Positions 54,787-64,000 of a DNA stretch of 64,000 nucleotides are shown piece after piece. Each line of letters starts with the position of its first letter. Positions within the stretch are counted from its first letter, which is position 1. Source of the stretch: Mycobacterium sp. ELW1. Lineage in GTDB: Bacteria; Actinomycetota; Actinomycetes; Mycobacteriales; Mycobacteriaceae. The translations under genes and the position numbers were made by a program. The stretch lies in the NCBI RefSeq assembly GCF_008329905.1, contig NZ_CP032155.1, forward strand, positions 4,092,001 through 4,156,000, given 5' to 3'. The notes under the pieces are model-generated. The model saw only the letters and a list, made by a program, of their open reading frames with translations, searched no databases and had not been told where the DNA came from.

Positions 54787-56271
54787 TCAGATCGCTGTTG
54801 GCAGCGAACCGCGGGCAGACTCATAGGCCGCACCTATGCGGTACAGCCGGTCGTCGGCCAACGCGGGCGCCATGATCTGCAGGCCGACCGGCAGATTGTC
54901 GTCGGTCGACAGTCCGGACGGCACCGACATTCCGCAGTGCCCGGCCAGGTTCAACGGCAGCGTGCACAGGTCGAACAAGTACATCGCCAGTGGATCGTCG
55001 ACCTTCTCCCCCAGCCGGAATGCGGTGGTCGGGGTGGCCGGGGACACCAGCACGTCCACCTTCTCGTAGGCGGCGTCGAGGTCACCGGCGATCAGGGTGC
55101 GAACCTTCTGGGCCTGGTTGTAGTAGGCGTCGTAATAACCCGCCGATAGCGCGTAAGTGCCAATGATGATGCGGCGCTTGACTTCTGGGCCGAATCCGGC
55201 CGCCCGCGTCAGCGCCATCACCTCCTCGGCGCTGCGAGTGCCGTCGTCGCCGACCCGCAGCCCGTAACGCATGGCGTCGAAGCGGGCCAGGTTGCTCGAC
55301 ACCTCCGAGGGCAGGATCAGGTAATAGGCGGACAGCGAGTAGTCCAGGTGCGGGCAGTCCACCTCGCTGACCTCGGCACCCAGCGCTTCGAGCTGCTGCA
55401 CGGCGGTGTTGAACGAATCCAGCACGCCTGGCTGGTAACCCTCACCGCTGCGCAACTGCTTGACCACACCGATCCGCACGCCCGACAGGTCGCCATGGGC
55501 GCCGGCCTTCGCGGCCGCCACCACGTCGGGGACCTGCGCCTCGACCGAGGTGGAGTCGCGCGGGTCGTGCCCGGCGATCACCGAATGCAACAGCGCGGTG
55601 TCGAGCACGGTGCGCGCGCACGGCCCGCCCTGATCCAGCGACGACGCGCACGCCACCAGCCCGTAGCGCGACACGGTTCCGTAGGTGGGTTTCACCCCGA
55701 CGGTCGCGGTCAGCGCCGCCGGCTGGCGGATCGAGCCGCCGGTGTCGGAGCCGATCGCCAGCGGCGCCTGGAAGGCGGCCAACGCGGCAGCGCTGCCACC
55801 GCCCGAACCGCCCGGCGTCCGGTCGACGTCCCACGGATTGCGGGTCGGGCCGTAGGCCGAGTTCTCAGTGGAGCTGCCCATCGCGAACTCGTCCATGTTG
55901 GTCTTGCCGAGGATCGGGGTGCCCGCGGCGCGCAGCCGAGCAGTCACCGTGGCGTCGTACGGCGACGTCCAGCCTTCGAGGATCTTCGAGCCGCACGTCG
56001 TCGGCATGTCGACGGTGGTGAAGACGTCCTTGAGGGCCAGCGGCACACCGGCCAGCGGCGACGGCAGTGTCTCTCCGGCGGCGACGGCGGCATCGACGCG
56101 GGCCGCACTGGCCAGTGCCTCGTCGGCGGCGACGTGCAAGAAGGCGTGGTAGCGCTCGTCGGTGGCGGCGATCTGGTCCAGGCAGGCCTGGGTCACCTCG
56201 ACCGAGGAGACCTCCTTGGCCGCGATCTTCTCGCCCAGGGTGGCGGCGTCGAGCCGGATCAAGTCACTCAC
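54787..56271 (-). CDS. gatA: Glu-tRNA(Gln) amidotransferase subunit A
   Basis: Glutaminase subunit of GatCAB. 494 residues. The amidase-signature triad is visible: Lys in LALKDVF (about 80), cis-Ser in [14 protein letters not shown] (about 155) and nucleophile Ser in [12 protein letters not shown] (about 178). GTG 56271 ([12 protein letters not shown]) overlaps the gatC stop (GTGA), so the two are coupled. A frame extending to 56883 runs out of frame over gatC. Confidence 0.97.
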   Translation of the reverse strand: MSDLIRLDAATLGEKIAAKEVSSVEVTQACLDQIAATDERYHAFLHVAADEALASAARVDAAVAAGETLPSPLAGVPLALKDVFTTVDMPTTCGSKILEGWTSPYDATVTARLRAAGTPILGKTNMDEFAMGSSTENSAYGPTRNPWDVDRTPGGSGGGSAAALAAFQAPLAIGSDTGGSIRQPAALTATVGVKPTYGTVSRYGLVACASSLDQGGPCARTVLDTALLHSVIAGHDPRDSTSVEAQVPDVVAAAKAGAHGDLSGVRIGVVKQLRSGEGYQPGVLDSFNTAVQQLEALGAEVSEVDCPHLDYSLSAYYLILPSEVSSNLARFDAMRYGLRVGDDGTRSAEEVMALTRAAGFGPEVKRRIIIGTYALSAGYYDAYYNQAQKVRTLIAGDLDAAYEKVDVLVSPATPTTAFRLGEKVDDPLAMYLFDLCTLPLNLAGHCGMSVPSGLSTDDNLPVGLQIMAPALADDRLYRIGAAYESARGSLPTAI

Positions 56272-56567
56272 TGGGGCTCCCCCAAAATCTGCGGGACCGC
56301 GAACCGGCCCTCTGCTGCGGCCGGCGCCTCGGCGAGCGCCTGCTCCTGGGTCAGGCACGACTGAACCACGTCGGGCCTGGTGACGTTGACGTCTTTCAGG
56401 GGGTTGTCGGTCGGCTTCACGTCTGCGGTGTCGACGGCCTGAATCTGGCTGACGTGCTCCAGGATGGTGTCGAGCTGGCCGGCGAAGCTCTCGAGTTCGT
56501 TGTCGGTCAGGGCCAGCCGGGCCAGCTTGGCGAGCCGGGCGACATCGTCGCGGGAGATCTGGGACAC
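56268..56567 (-). CDS. gatC: Glu-tRNA(Gln) amidotransferase subunit C
   Basis: 99-residue structural subunit that wraps GatA and stabilises the complex. [19 protein letters not shown] at the N-terminus and [16 protein letters not shown] are typical. GTG 56567 gives the M. tuberculosis length. It is first in gatCA-pfkA-gatB and diverges from a membrane-protein gene with only 23 bp between starts. Confidence 0.95.
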   Translation of the reverse strand: MSQISRDDVARLAKLARLALTDNELESFAGQLDTILEHVSQIQAVDTADVKPTDNPLKDVNVTRPDVVQSCLTQEQALAEAPAAAEGRFAVPQILGEPQ

Positions 56568-56590
56568 GGTGGTCAAGCCTAGGTGAAAGG

Positions 56591-58363
56591 GTGATCCGCG
56601 TGCCGTGGGGACTGCTTCCGGTTGGGCTGCCGCTGGGCGGGCTGCTGGTCCTCGCCGGCGGCGCGCTGATCCTGCCGCGACCCGGATTGCCGCGGGTGCT
56701 CGCCGGGGCGGTGCTGACGCTGACCGTGATCGTGGTGGCGGTGGTCGCGCTTGGCACGGTGGGCCGGCTGACCGGCGTGCTGCTGCTGGCGGTGCTGGCA
56801 TGGACGACGCTGGCCGTGCTGGTGGCGGCACGGCGAACGCACTGGTGGCGACTGCCGTGGCGTGCCGCGGTGAGTGTCGACACCGTGCCGCTGCTGCTGG
56901 TCGCGCTGGCCGCGATGGTGCTGGCGGTGGTGGCCGCCTACTACCTGCCGGTGTGGCAGTGGGACGCGCTCGGCTACCACCTGCCGTACGTGAACTTCGC
57001 CCTGCAGCGCGGCACCCTCGCCGACATCCCCGCCGACGTCGCGTACCTGTCCACCTATCCGCACATCGTCGAGGACGCGTTCATCGCGTGGCGGGCGCTG
57101 CTGCCCGACGACCGGCTGGTGGAGTTGGCGCACCTGATGTTCGGGCTCATGGGTGCGCTCGCGATCGCCACGATCGCCCGTGAGTCCGGTGCCCGCGGCT
57201 CCCACGCGGTGGCCGCCGGGGCGGCCTGGCTGACGCTGCCCGCCGCGTTCCTGCAGCTGCCGACGAACTACACCGACGTGGCGTCGGCGGCTCTGCTGCT
57301 GACAGCGGTCGCCTTCGTGGTGGCGCCGGCGCAGCGCCCGCAGCTGCTGCTGGCGGGAATCTCCATCGGGTTGTTCCTGGGTTCCAAACCGAACGCACTG
57401 ATCGCCGGTGCGCTGCTTCTGGTGGTGCTGACCGTCCGCGCGGTCCGCGCCGGCCACCACCGTGCGCTCGTCGCGGCCTGGCTGGCCGCCCTGGCGCTGG
57501 GCGTGCCGACCTACGTGGTCAACGTCGCCCGGCACCACAATCCGGTCTGGCCGGCGCGCATTGACGTCGGCCCGGTGAATCTGCCTGGTACACAAGCGAT
57601 GTCGACACTCCTGCGGTCGGGGGCGGCGGCACCGCACCTTGATGGCCCACTCCTGACCCGGGTGATCCGGTCGTGGACGACGATCGTTCCGCCGCTACCG
57701 GTGTTCGACATGCGGATCGGCGGGCTCGGGCTGGTGTTCCTGGTGGCGCTGCCGGTCGCGCTGATCCGGGCCGCACGCACCCGGTCGCCCGCGGTGTGGG
57801 TGTGCTTCGCGGCGGCGCTGGCCACACCGGATCCCGCGGTGGCCCGCTATGTGCTCGGTTTCGCCGGTCTGGTGCTGGCGTTCGCGGTTCCGGTGGTCGG
57901 TCGTCTCGGGCGCCGCCGGCGGCAGGTGGTGTTCGCCGTCGTCGCGGCGGTCGCCGCCCAGGGTGTGTGGATCTCCTACCCGGGCCTGACCGGTGAAGGA
58001 CCGCCGCTTCGCGCCTACGTGCACATGACCCCGGAGCAGCGCCGCGCCGCGGTCGGCGCAGACGGGCCGCCCGGCGACATCGTGACCGTCGTGAACCATC
58101 TGCCGCCGGGGGCGATCACGGCCTTCGACAGCAGCGCGGAGCTGCCCTACCTGGCGTGGCCGGACGACCTCTCGCACCGGGCCAGCCGGATTCCCGACGA
58201 CGTCACACCCACTCAGGCAAGTGATCTGCTCAACGATTCCGGCACCGCAGTCCTGATGGTCGGAGACAACTCCGTCACCGGCCGACTCCTGCAATCTGAC
58301 CTGCGGTTTCGCCCGGCATTCGGCTGCGGTCCCGCGCCCTGCACGGTGTATCTGCGGCGCTGA
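56591..58363 (+). CDS. Multi-pass membrane protein, GT-C glycosyltransferase-like
   Basis: 590 residues with about 11-13 hydrophobic helices. The segment [21 protein letters not shown] (given in part) after the third helix puts an Asp in the first large extracytoplasmic loop, where GT-C enzymes carry their catalytic acid. [19 protein letters not shown] follows, and the C-terminal 150 residues are a soluble domain with two Cys (GCGPAPC). GT-C transferases use polyprenyl-linked sugars to build the mycobacterial envelope. The family call is by topology and is tentative. Starts at GTG 56591. Confidence 0.65.
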   Translation: MIRVPWGLLPVGLPLGGLLVLAGGALILPRPGLPRVLAGAVLTLTVIVVAVVALGTVGRLTGVLLLAVLAWTTLAVLVAARRTHWWRLPWRAAVSVDTVPLLLVALAAMVLAVVAAYYLPVWQWDALGYHLPYVNFALQRGTLADIPADVAYLSTYPHIVEDAFIAWRALLPDDRLVELAHLMFGLMGALAIATIARESGARGSHAVAAGAAWLTLPAAFLQLPTNYTDVASAALLLTAVAFVVAPAQRPQLLLAGISIGLFLGSKPNALIAGALLLVVLTVRAVRAGHHRALVAAWLAALALGVPTYVVNVARHHNPVWPARIDVGPVNLPGTQAMSTLLRSGAAAPHLDGPLLTRVIRSWTTIVPPLPVFDMRIGGLGLVFLVALPVALIRAARTRSPAVWVCFAAALATPDPAVARYVLGFAGLVLAFAVPVVGRLGRRRRQVVFAVVAAVAAQGVWISYPGLTGEGPPLRAYVHMTPEQRRAAVGADGPPGDIVTVVNHLPPGAITAFDSSAELPYLAWPDDLSHRASRIPDDVTPTQASDLLNDSGTAVLMVGDNSVTGRLLQSDLRFRPAFGCGPAPCTVYLRR

Positions 58364-58416
58364 GTGGCCGACCCTGCCGGAATGCTGAGTCCAGGCGGCT
58401 GTGAAACAGTGTCCGC

Positions 58417-59076
58417 GTGCCTTCGTATCTGCTGCGGGTCCAGCTGGCCGACCGGCCCGGTAGCCTCGGCTCGCTCGCCGTGGCGCTGGGCACCGTCGGC
58501 GCAGACATCCTGTCGCTCGACGTGGTCGAGCGGGGACCCGGCTGGGCGATCGACGATTTGGTCGTCGAGCTCCCGCTGGGCGCCATGCCCGACATGCTGA
58601 TCACGGCCGCCGAACACATCAAGGGTGTCCGGGTCGACACAATCCGCCCGCACACCGGGCTGTTGGAAGCCCATCGCGAACTGGAGCTGATCGACCACAT
58701 CGCGGCGGCCGGCGACCGCGCCGCCAAGCTGCAGGTGCTTGCCGACGAGGCGCCACGGGTGCTGCGGGTGGGCTTCTGCACGGTGGCGCGGATGTCGGAG
58801 TCAGGCCTGGAACGCGTGGTCGGCAGTTCCGGCGCCCCGGAGACCGCGGCGACCTCCGCGCCGTGGCTGCCGCTGGCGCACGCGGAGGCCCTCGACGGCA
58901 CCGCCGACTGGGTGCCTCAGGCCTGGCGTGACATGGACACCACACTGGCCGCCGCGCCGCTGGGTGACCCCAACACCGCGGTGCTGCTGGGCCGCCCGGG
59001 CGGGCCGCTGTTCCGTCCCTCCGAGGTGGCCCGGCTGGGCTACCTGGCCGGGATCGTCGCGACGATTCTGCGCTGA
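58417..59076 (+). CDS. ACT-domain protein (Rv3013 type)
   Basis: 219 residues. The N-terminal ACT domain (about 3-75) has LLRVQLADRPGSLGSLAVALG and DILSLDVVERGPGWAIDD, a small-ligand (usually amino acid) binding fold. The rest (about 80-219) resembles a degenerate GAF-like or second regulatory domain. There is no catalytic domain, so it is a regulator or sensor. It starts at GTG 58417 and stops 1 nt before the ligA stop on the opposite strand. The position matches Rv3013 next to ligA. Confidence 0.85.
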   Translation: MPSYLLRVQLADRPGSLGSLAVALGTVGADILSLDVVERGPGWAIDDLVVELPLGAMPDMLITAAEHIKGVRVDTIRPHTGLLEAHRELELIDHIAAAGDRAAKLQVLADEAPRVLRVGFCTVARMSESGLERVVGSSGAPETAATSAPWLPLAHAEALDGTADWVPQAWRDMDTTLAAAPLGDPNTAVLLGRPGGPLFRPSEVARLGYLAGIVATILR

Positions 59077-59077
59077 G

Positions 59078-61186
<2,109 letters not shown>

Positions 61187-61231
61187 CTATCGGAGCGCCC
61201 CGACAGGCTTCGATCGTGGCAAGGTGGGGCC

Positions 61232-61627
61232 ATGTCGCACCCGATCATGTTCGACGATTCCGATCCGATCCTGGCTCGGGTGCGCAGGATCGCGCTGGCG
61301 TTGCCGGAGGCGACCGAGAAGATCTCGCACGGCAGGCCGACGTTCTCGGCGCCGAAGATGTTCGCCGTCTACGGCGGCAGCCAGAAGAACCCCAGCGGCC
61401 CGATGATCCGCTACGCCCACGCGCTGCTGGTCAAGGTCGACGACAGCGAGCGCGAGGCGCTGCAGCAGGACGCCCGGTTCTTCTTCCCCGCCTACCTGGG
61501 TCCGTACGGCTGGCTGGGCCTGGACTTCGACGCCGCCACAATCGACTGGACGGAAGTCGCCGAACTGGTCGACGCCTCGTTCCGGCTGCAGGCCCCGGCG
61601 CGCCTGATCAAACAGCTCGACAGCTAG
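61232..61627 (+). CDS. YjbR/MmcQ-fold protein
   Basis: 131 residues from ATG 61232. The small YjbR (CyaY-like) fold has segments ARVRRIALALPEATEKISHGRPTF at the start, KMFAVYGG and LGPYGWLGLDFDAATIDWTEV at the end. These proteins often sit near DNA-binding or phosphoribosyl functions, but no activity is established. It diverges from ligA by 54 bp. Its stop overlaps the stop of the decayed FAD-enzyme gene. Confidence 0.83.
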   Translation: MSHPIMFDDSDPILARVRRIALALPEATEKISHGRPTFSAPKMFAVYGGSQKNPSGPMIRYAHALLVKVDDSEREALQQDARFFFPAYLGPYGWLGLDFDAATIDWTEVAELVDASFRLQAPARLIKQLDS

Positions 61628-62020
61628 CCGGTCAACACCGCTTCACGTTCTGAAAACCGTTGTGGCCGTCTTAGATTAGCGCGTGAGACCCGCGCCAGGA
61701 TCGACGGTCGCATCAGCCGGGCCGGTGAGTCACGCATGCTCAGCACCCGGAAGAACTGGCTGGTGACCATCAGATCGGTTTCCACGGTGAGCACCATGTC
61801 GGCGAACTTGTTGTTGATCCGCATTCCCACCGGCCGATCGCCGGCGATCGCCGGCGATCTCCGGTAGCGACAGGTCGGCACCGACGGCGTTGCGCCACGC
61901 CATGCGAACCGTCTTGGCCGCCGTCTTGAAGAACCGCCGGGGCAAGTCAGTGTCGCCGTGGCGCAGACAATGACGCAGCGCGATCGCCTCCAATGCGGCC
62001 ACCGTCATTCCCGCCGGCGG
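61624..62020 (-). pseudogene. C-terminal remnant of an FAD-dependent monooxygenase, frameshifted
   Basis: The first frame reads MTVAALEAIALRHCLRHG to GADLSLPEIAGD, with the RRFFKTAAKTVRMAWRNAVG stretch typical of the C-terminal region of FAD monooxygenases (PHBH-like). After a 10-bp tandem repeat the similarity continues in another frame (GDRPVGMRINNKFADMVLT to the TAG at 61624). Only about the last 125 residues of a protein normally near 500 residues remain; the FAD-binding domains are gone. It begins directly after the old-yellow-enzyme stop. Confidence 0.72.
61840..61859. repeat. 10-bp tandem duplication that breaks the FAD-enzyme remnant
   Basis: gccggcgatc occurs twice in a row (61840-61849, 61850-61859). 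With one copy the reading frame joins as LPEIAG-DRPVGMRINN. With two copies the frame shifts by +1. The duplication is therefore the direct cause of the frameshift. Confidence 0.8.
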
Positions 62021-63223
62021 TCACGTTCGCAATACGCATCGGGTGCCGTCGTAGATCGTCGCCATGCACTTCGTGCAGTGCACACACAGCCCCTCGCGGG
62101 TGGTGTCCTCTCGAAACTTGTTGATCAGCGCGGGATCGCGCAACAGCGCGCGGGCCATGGCGACGAATTCGAACCCTTCTTCCAGCGCAGATTCGACGGT
62201 GTCCATGGTGTTGACCCCGCCAAGCAGGATCAGCGGCATCGTGAGCGCCTCACGGAATTGGCGGGCCAGCGGCAGGAAGAACGCCTCTTCGAACGGGTAG
62301 GTGCGGAACATGTGACCGCCGATGACCCGCAACCCCAGCCCGACGATCGCGGGTTGGGCGGCAATGAATTCAGCCATCGGGACATCACCGCGGAAGTAGT
62401 ACATCGGGTTGAGCAACGAGCTGCCGCCGGTCAATTCCAGCGCGTCGAGGTGACCGTCGGATTCCAGAAGCTGAGCCGTGGGCAGACTGTCGGTGAGCCA
62501 GAAGCCGCCGCGCACACCGTCGTCCATGTTGAACTTCGCGGTGACGGCGACGGCGTCCCCGGCCTCGCGGCGGACCCGCTCGACGACCCTGCGCGCCAAT
62601 TCGGCCCTGCGCCGCATGTCACCGCCGTAGCGGTCTTTGCGTTTGTTGAGGTTCGGGCTGAAAAACGAGCTCACCAGGTACCCGTGACCCAGATGCACCT
62701 CGATGGCGTCGAATCCCGCGTCGACGGCGTGGCGCGCGGCGGCACCGAAGTCCTCGATGACCTTGTCGAGTTGGTCAACGGTCGCGCCGCGTACCAATGC
62801 CATTGCCGGAGCACTCAATCGGGTGGACGGTGACAGTGTGCTCATGCGGTTGGACCGAGTGTTCGCGACTAGACCCGCATGGCCGATCTGTGCGCACACC
62901 AGCGCACCGCCGGCGTGTACCGCGTTGGTCAGCCGGCGCAACGCCGCGGCCCGCCGGCCGTCGAGCACCATCGTGTCCCGGTGGACCCGTCCGCCGGGTG
63001 AGACCGCACAGTAAGCGAGGGTGGTCATCGCCGCGCCGCCGCGCGCGACTTCGACGTGGAAATCGATGAGATCGTCGGTAACCTCGCCGCGCGGCATGCG
63101 ACCTTCGAAGGTCGCCGCCTTGATGAACCGGTTCTTGAGCGTGAGCGGTCCCAGCCTCATCGGAGTGAATGCCGCGGAGGAGGCGACCACTCGATCGCCT
63201 GTATATTTCGATGCCATTGGCAT
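62021..63223 (-). CDS. Old-yellow-enzyme-type NADH:flavin oxidoreductase
   Basis: 400-residue FMN-dependent TIM-barrel enzyme. Markers are FTPMRLGPLTLKNRFIKAAT (FMN-binding start), AQIGHAGLVAN, IEVHLGHGYLVSSFFSPNLNKRKDRYGG (catalytic His and substrate loop, in parts) and LILLGGVNTMDT. The C-terminus has three cysteines (CVHCTKC, then TRC), which resemble a partial iron-sulfur motif, but the full four-Cys set and the second flavin domain of the dienoyl-CoA reductases are absent. Substrate unknown, probably an enone or enoate. ATG 63223 lies in a palindrome; ATG 63217 is an alternative. Confidence 0.88.
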   Translation of the reverse strand: MPMASKYTGDRVVASSAAFTPMRLGPLTLKNRFIKAATFEGRMPRGEVTDDLIDFHVEVARGGAAMTTLAYCAVSPGGRVHRDTMVLDGRRAAALRRLTNAVHAGGALVCAQIGHAGLVANTRSNRMSTLSPSTRLSAPAMALVRGATVDQLDKVIEDFGAAARHAVDAGFDAIEVHLGHGYLVSSFFSPNLNKRKDRYGGDMRRRAELARRVVERVRREAGDAVAVTAKFNMDDGVRGGFWLTDSLPTAQLLESDGHLDALELTGGSSLLNPMYYFRGDVPMAEFIAAQPAIVGLGLRVIGGHMFRTYPFEEAFFLPLARQFREALTMPLILLGGVNTMDTVESALEEGFEFVAMARALLRDPALINKFREDTTREGLCVHCTKCMATIYDGTRCVLRT

Positions 63224-63225
63224 CG
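63209..63225. promoter_or_regulatory. 17-bp palindrome over the oxidoreductase start codon
   Basis: CGATGCCATTGGCATCG is a perfect inverted repeat apart from its central base. It covers the ATG of the oxidoreductase and lies about 50 bp upstream of the divergent epimerase gene. It is placed to act as an operator for both. Confidence 0.45.
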
Positions 63226-63275
63226 TAAACTAGCACACGCAGCCACTCGACCAAGAGGCAATTGCTGGAGGAAAC

Positions 63276-64000
63276 ATGCTCATCGGCGTTACCGGGGGAA
63301 CCGGGTACGTGGGTGCACATTGTGTGCGCGCCGTGCTCGCGGCTGGACACCAGGTCCGGCTGCTGGTCGGCCCGGACGCCGACGGCGCGCCGGTGCTGGA
63401 CCGATTCGCCGAATACGGCGACGCCGAGTTGCTATCCGGCGACATCCGCGACGACGCGACGGTCGACGCCCTGCTCGCCGGCTGTGATGCGGTGCTGCAC
63501 GCCGCCGGTGTTGTCGGCACCGACAACCGCCGAAGCGAGTTGATGTGGCAGGTCAACGCGCATGCCACCGAGGCGATACTCACGCGCGCCGTGGACAAGG
63601 GACTCGACCCGGTGGTCTCGGTGAGCAGTTACAGCGCCCTGTTCCCGCCGCCGTCGGGCGTGATCGGCCCCGACACCCCGACCGCCGAGGGCCGCAGCGC
63701 GTACGCCAAGACCAAGGGTTACGCCGATTGCGTGGCCCGGCGACTGCAATCGCAGGGTGCGCCTGTGGTCGTCACGTACCCGTCAAGCGTGGTGGGTAAG
63801 GCGTTTCACACCGCACCCGGCGTCACCGAGCGGGGCTGGGCGCCCATCGCGCGGTTCGGCGTCGCGCCTCGGTTGCGGGGCGGTATGCAGATGATCGACG
63901 TTCGCGATGTCGCCGACGTCCACGCGGCAGTGATGGTGCCCGGTCGCGGTCCGCGACGGTACGTGTGCGGCGGAGTGATGGTGCCATTCGACGATATGGT
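63276..64000 (+). CDS. NAD-dependent epimerase/dehydratase family protein (3' end outside window)
   Basis: Extended short-chain dehydrogenase. ATG 63276 follows GGAGGA by 5 nt. The N-terminal MLIGVTGGTGYVGAHC is the GxxGxxG NAD(P) motif. VLHAAGVVGTDN and the catalytic Tyr/Lys in SAYAKTKGYAD follow, with the Ser in SVSSYSA. The frame is still open at the right edge, at about residue 241. It could be a 3-beta-hydroxysteroid-type or sugar-nucleotide enzyme; the sequence seen does not decide. It diverges from the oxidoreductase gene. Confidence 0.88.
   Translation, partial: MLIGVTGGTGYVGAHCVRAVLAAGHQVRLLVGPDADGAPVLDRFAEYGDAELLSGDIRDDATVDALLAGCDAVLHAAGVVGTDNRRSELMWQVNAHATEAILTRAVDKGLDPVVSVSSYSALFPPPSGVIGPDTPTAEGRSAYAKTKGYADCVARRLQSQGAPVVVTYPSSVVGKAFHTAPGVTERGWAPIARFGVAPRLRGGMQMIDVRDVADVHAAVMVPGRGPRRYVCGGVMVPFDDM

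Overview
The window is chromosomal DNA from a mycobacterium, most likely a fast-growing Mycolicibacterium-type species. It is GC-rich, with GTG and TTG starts and many overlapping stop/start codons. It carries a PGRS-type glycine-rich protein and a HupB with a long PAKKA tail. Its two ends follow the M. tuberculosis Rv2984-Rv3015 gene order. No insertion sequence, prophage, CRISPR array or rRNA was seen.

Left part (1-23.1 kb), core metabolism: the ppk tail, mutT1, hupB, leuDC with a divergent IclR regulator, an F420/FMN split-barrel protein, tRNA-Glu(CTC) and tRNA-Gln(CTG), gltX with an FAH-family hydrolase, an MFS transporter, serA-leuB, a phytoene-desaturase-like FAD enzyme, a secreted PGRS/aspartic-protease protein, ilvBNC, a PH-domain protein (Cfp6 type), a DoxX-family protein and lipoprotein LppZ. 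The ilvBNC operon has a complete attenuation control region: a sigma-A-like promoter, a 23-residue leader peptide with Leu-Val-Val-Ile in a row, a 12-bp alternative stem, and a hairpin followed by six Us.

Middle part (23.2-52.1 kb), accessory: between lppZ and gatB, which lie close together in M. tuberculosis, there are about 29 kb of other genes. (a) A tandem-TetR regulator diverges from a five-gene operon: VWA protein (NorD-like), AAA+ ATPase (NorQ-like), a cytoplasmic periplasmic-binding-fold protein, an AveC-family membrane protein and a cytochrome P450. No NO reductase or Rubisco is present, so the target of the AAA+/VWA pair is unknown. (b) A short-chain dehydrogenase relic and a Pro/Ala-rich secreted protein follow. 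(c) A group 2a (Huc-type) uptake [NiFe]-hydrogenase locus holds the maturation genes hypFCDE and, divergent from them, hypAB. A long operon runs hucM-hucS-hucL-protease-small protein-TPR protein-NifU/Rieske protein-NHL propeller-hypothetical-P450, with almost every junction overlapping. (d) Beyond it are an AraC-type regulator and a GAF-kinase/LuxR-type response-regulator pair.

Two genes of the hydrogenase locus look damaged. hypE contains a 63-bp in-frame insertion, partly a tandem duplication, that brings in a TGA. A co-transcribed hypothetical gene carries a single-base-type frameshift in a G-rich run.

Right part (51.5-64 kb): a HAD-like protein, gatB, pfkA, gatA, gatC, a multi-pass membrane protein, an ACT-domain protein, ligA, a YjbR-fold protein, a decayed FAD-monooxygenase tail broken by a 10-bp tandem duplication, an old-yellow-enzyme-type oxidoreductase, and the start of an NAD-dependent epimerase that runs off the window.
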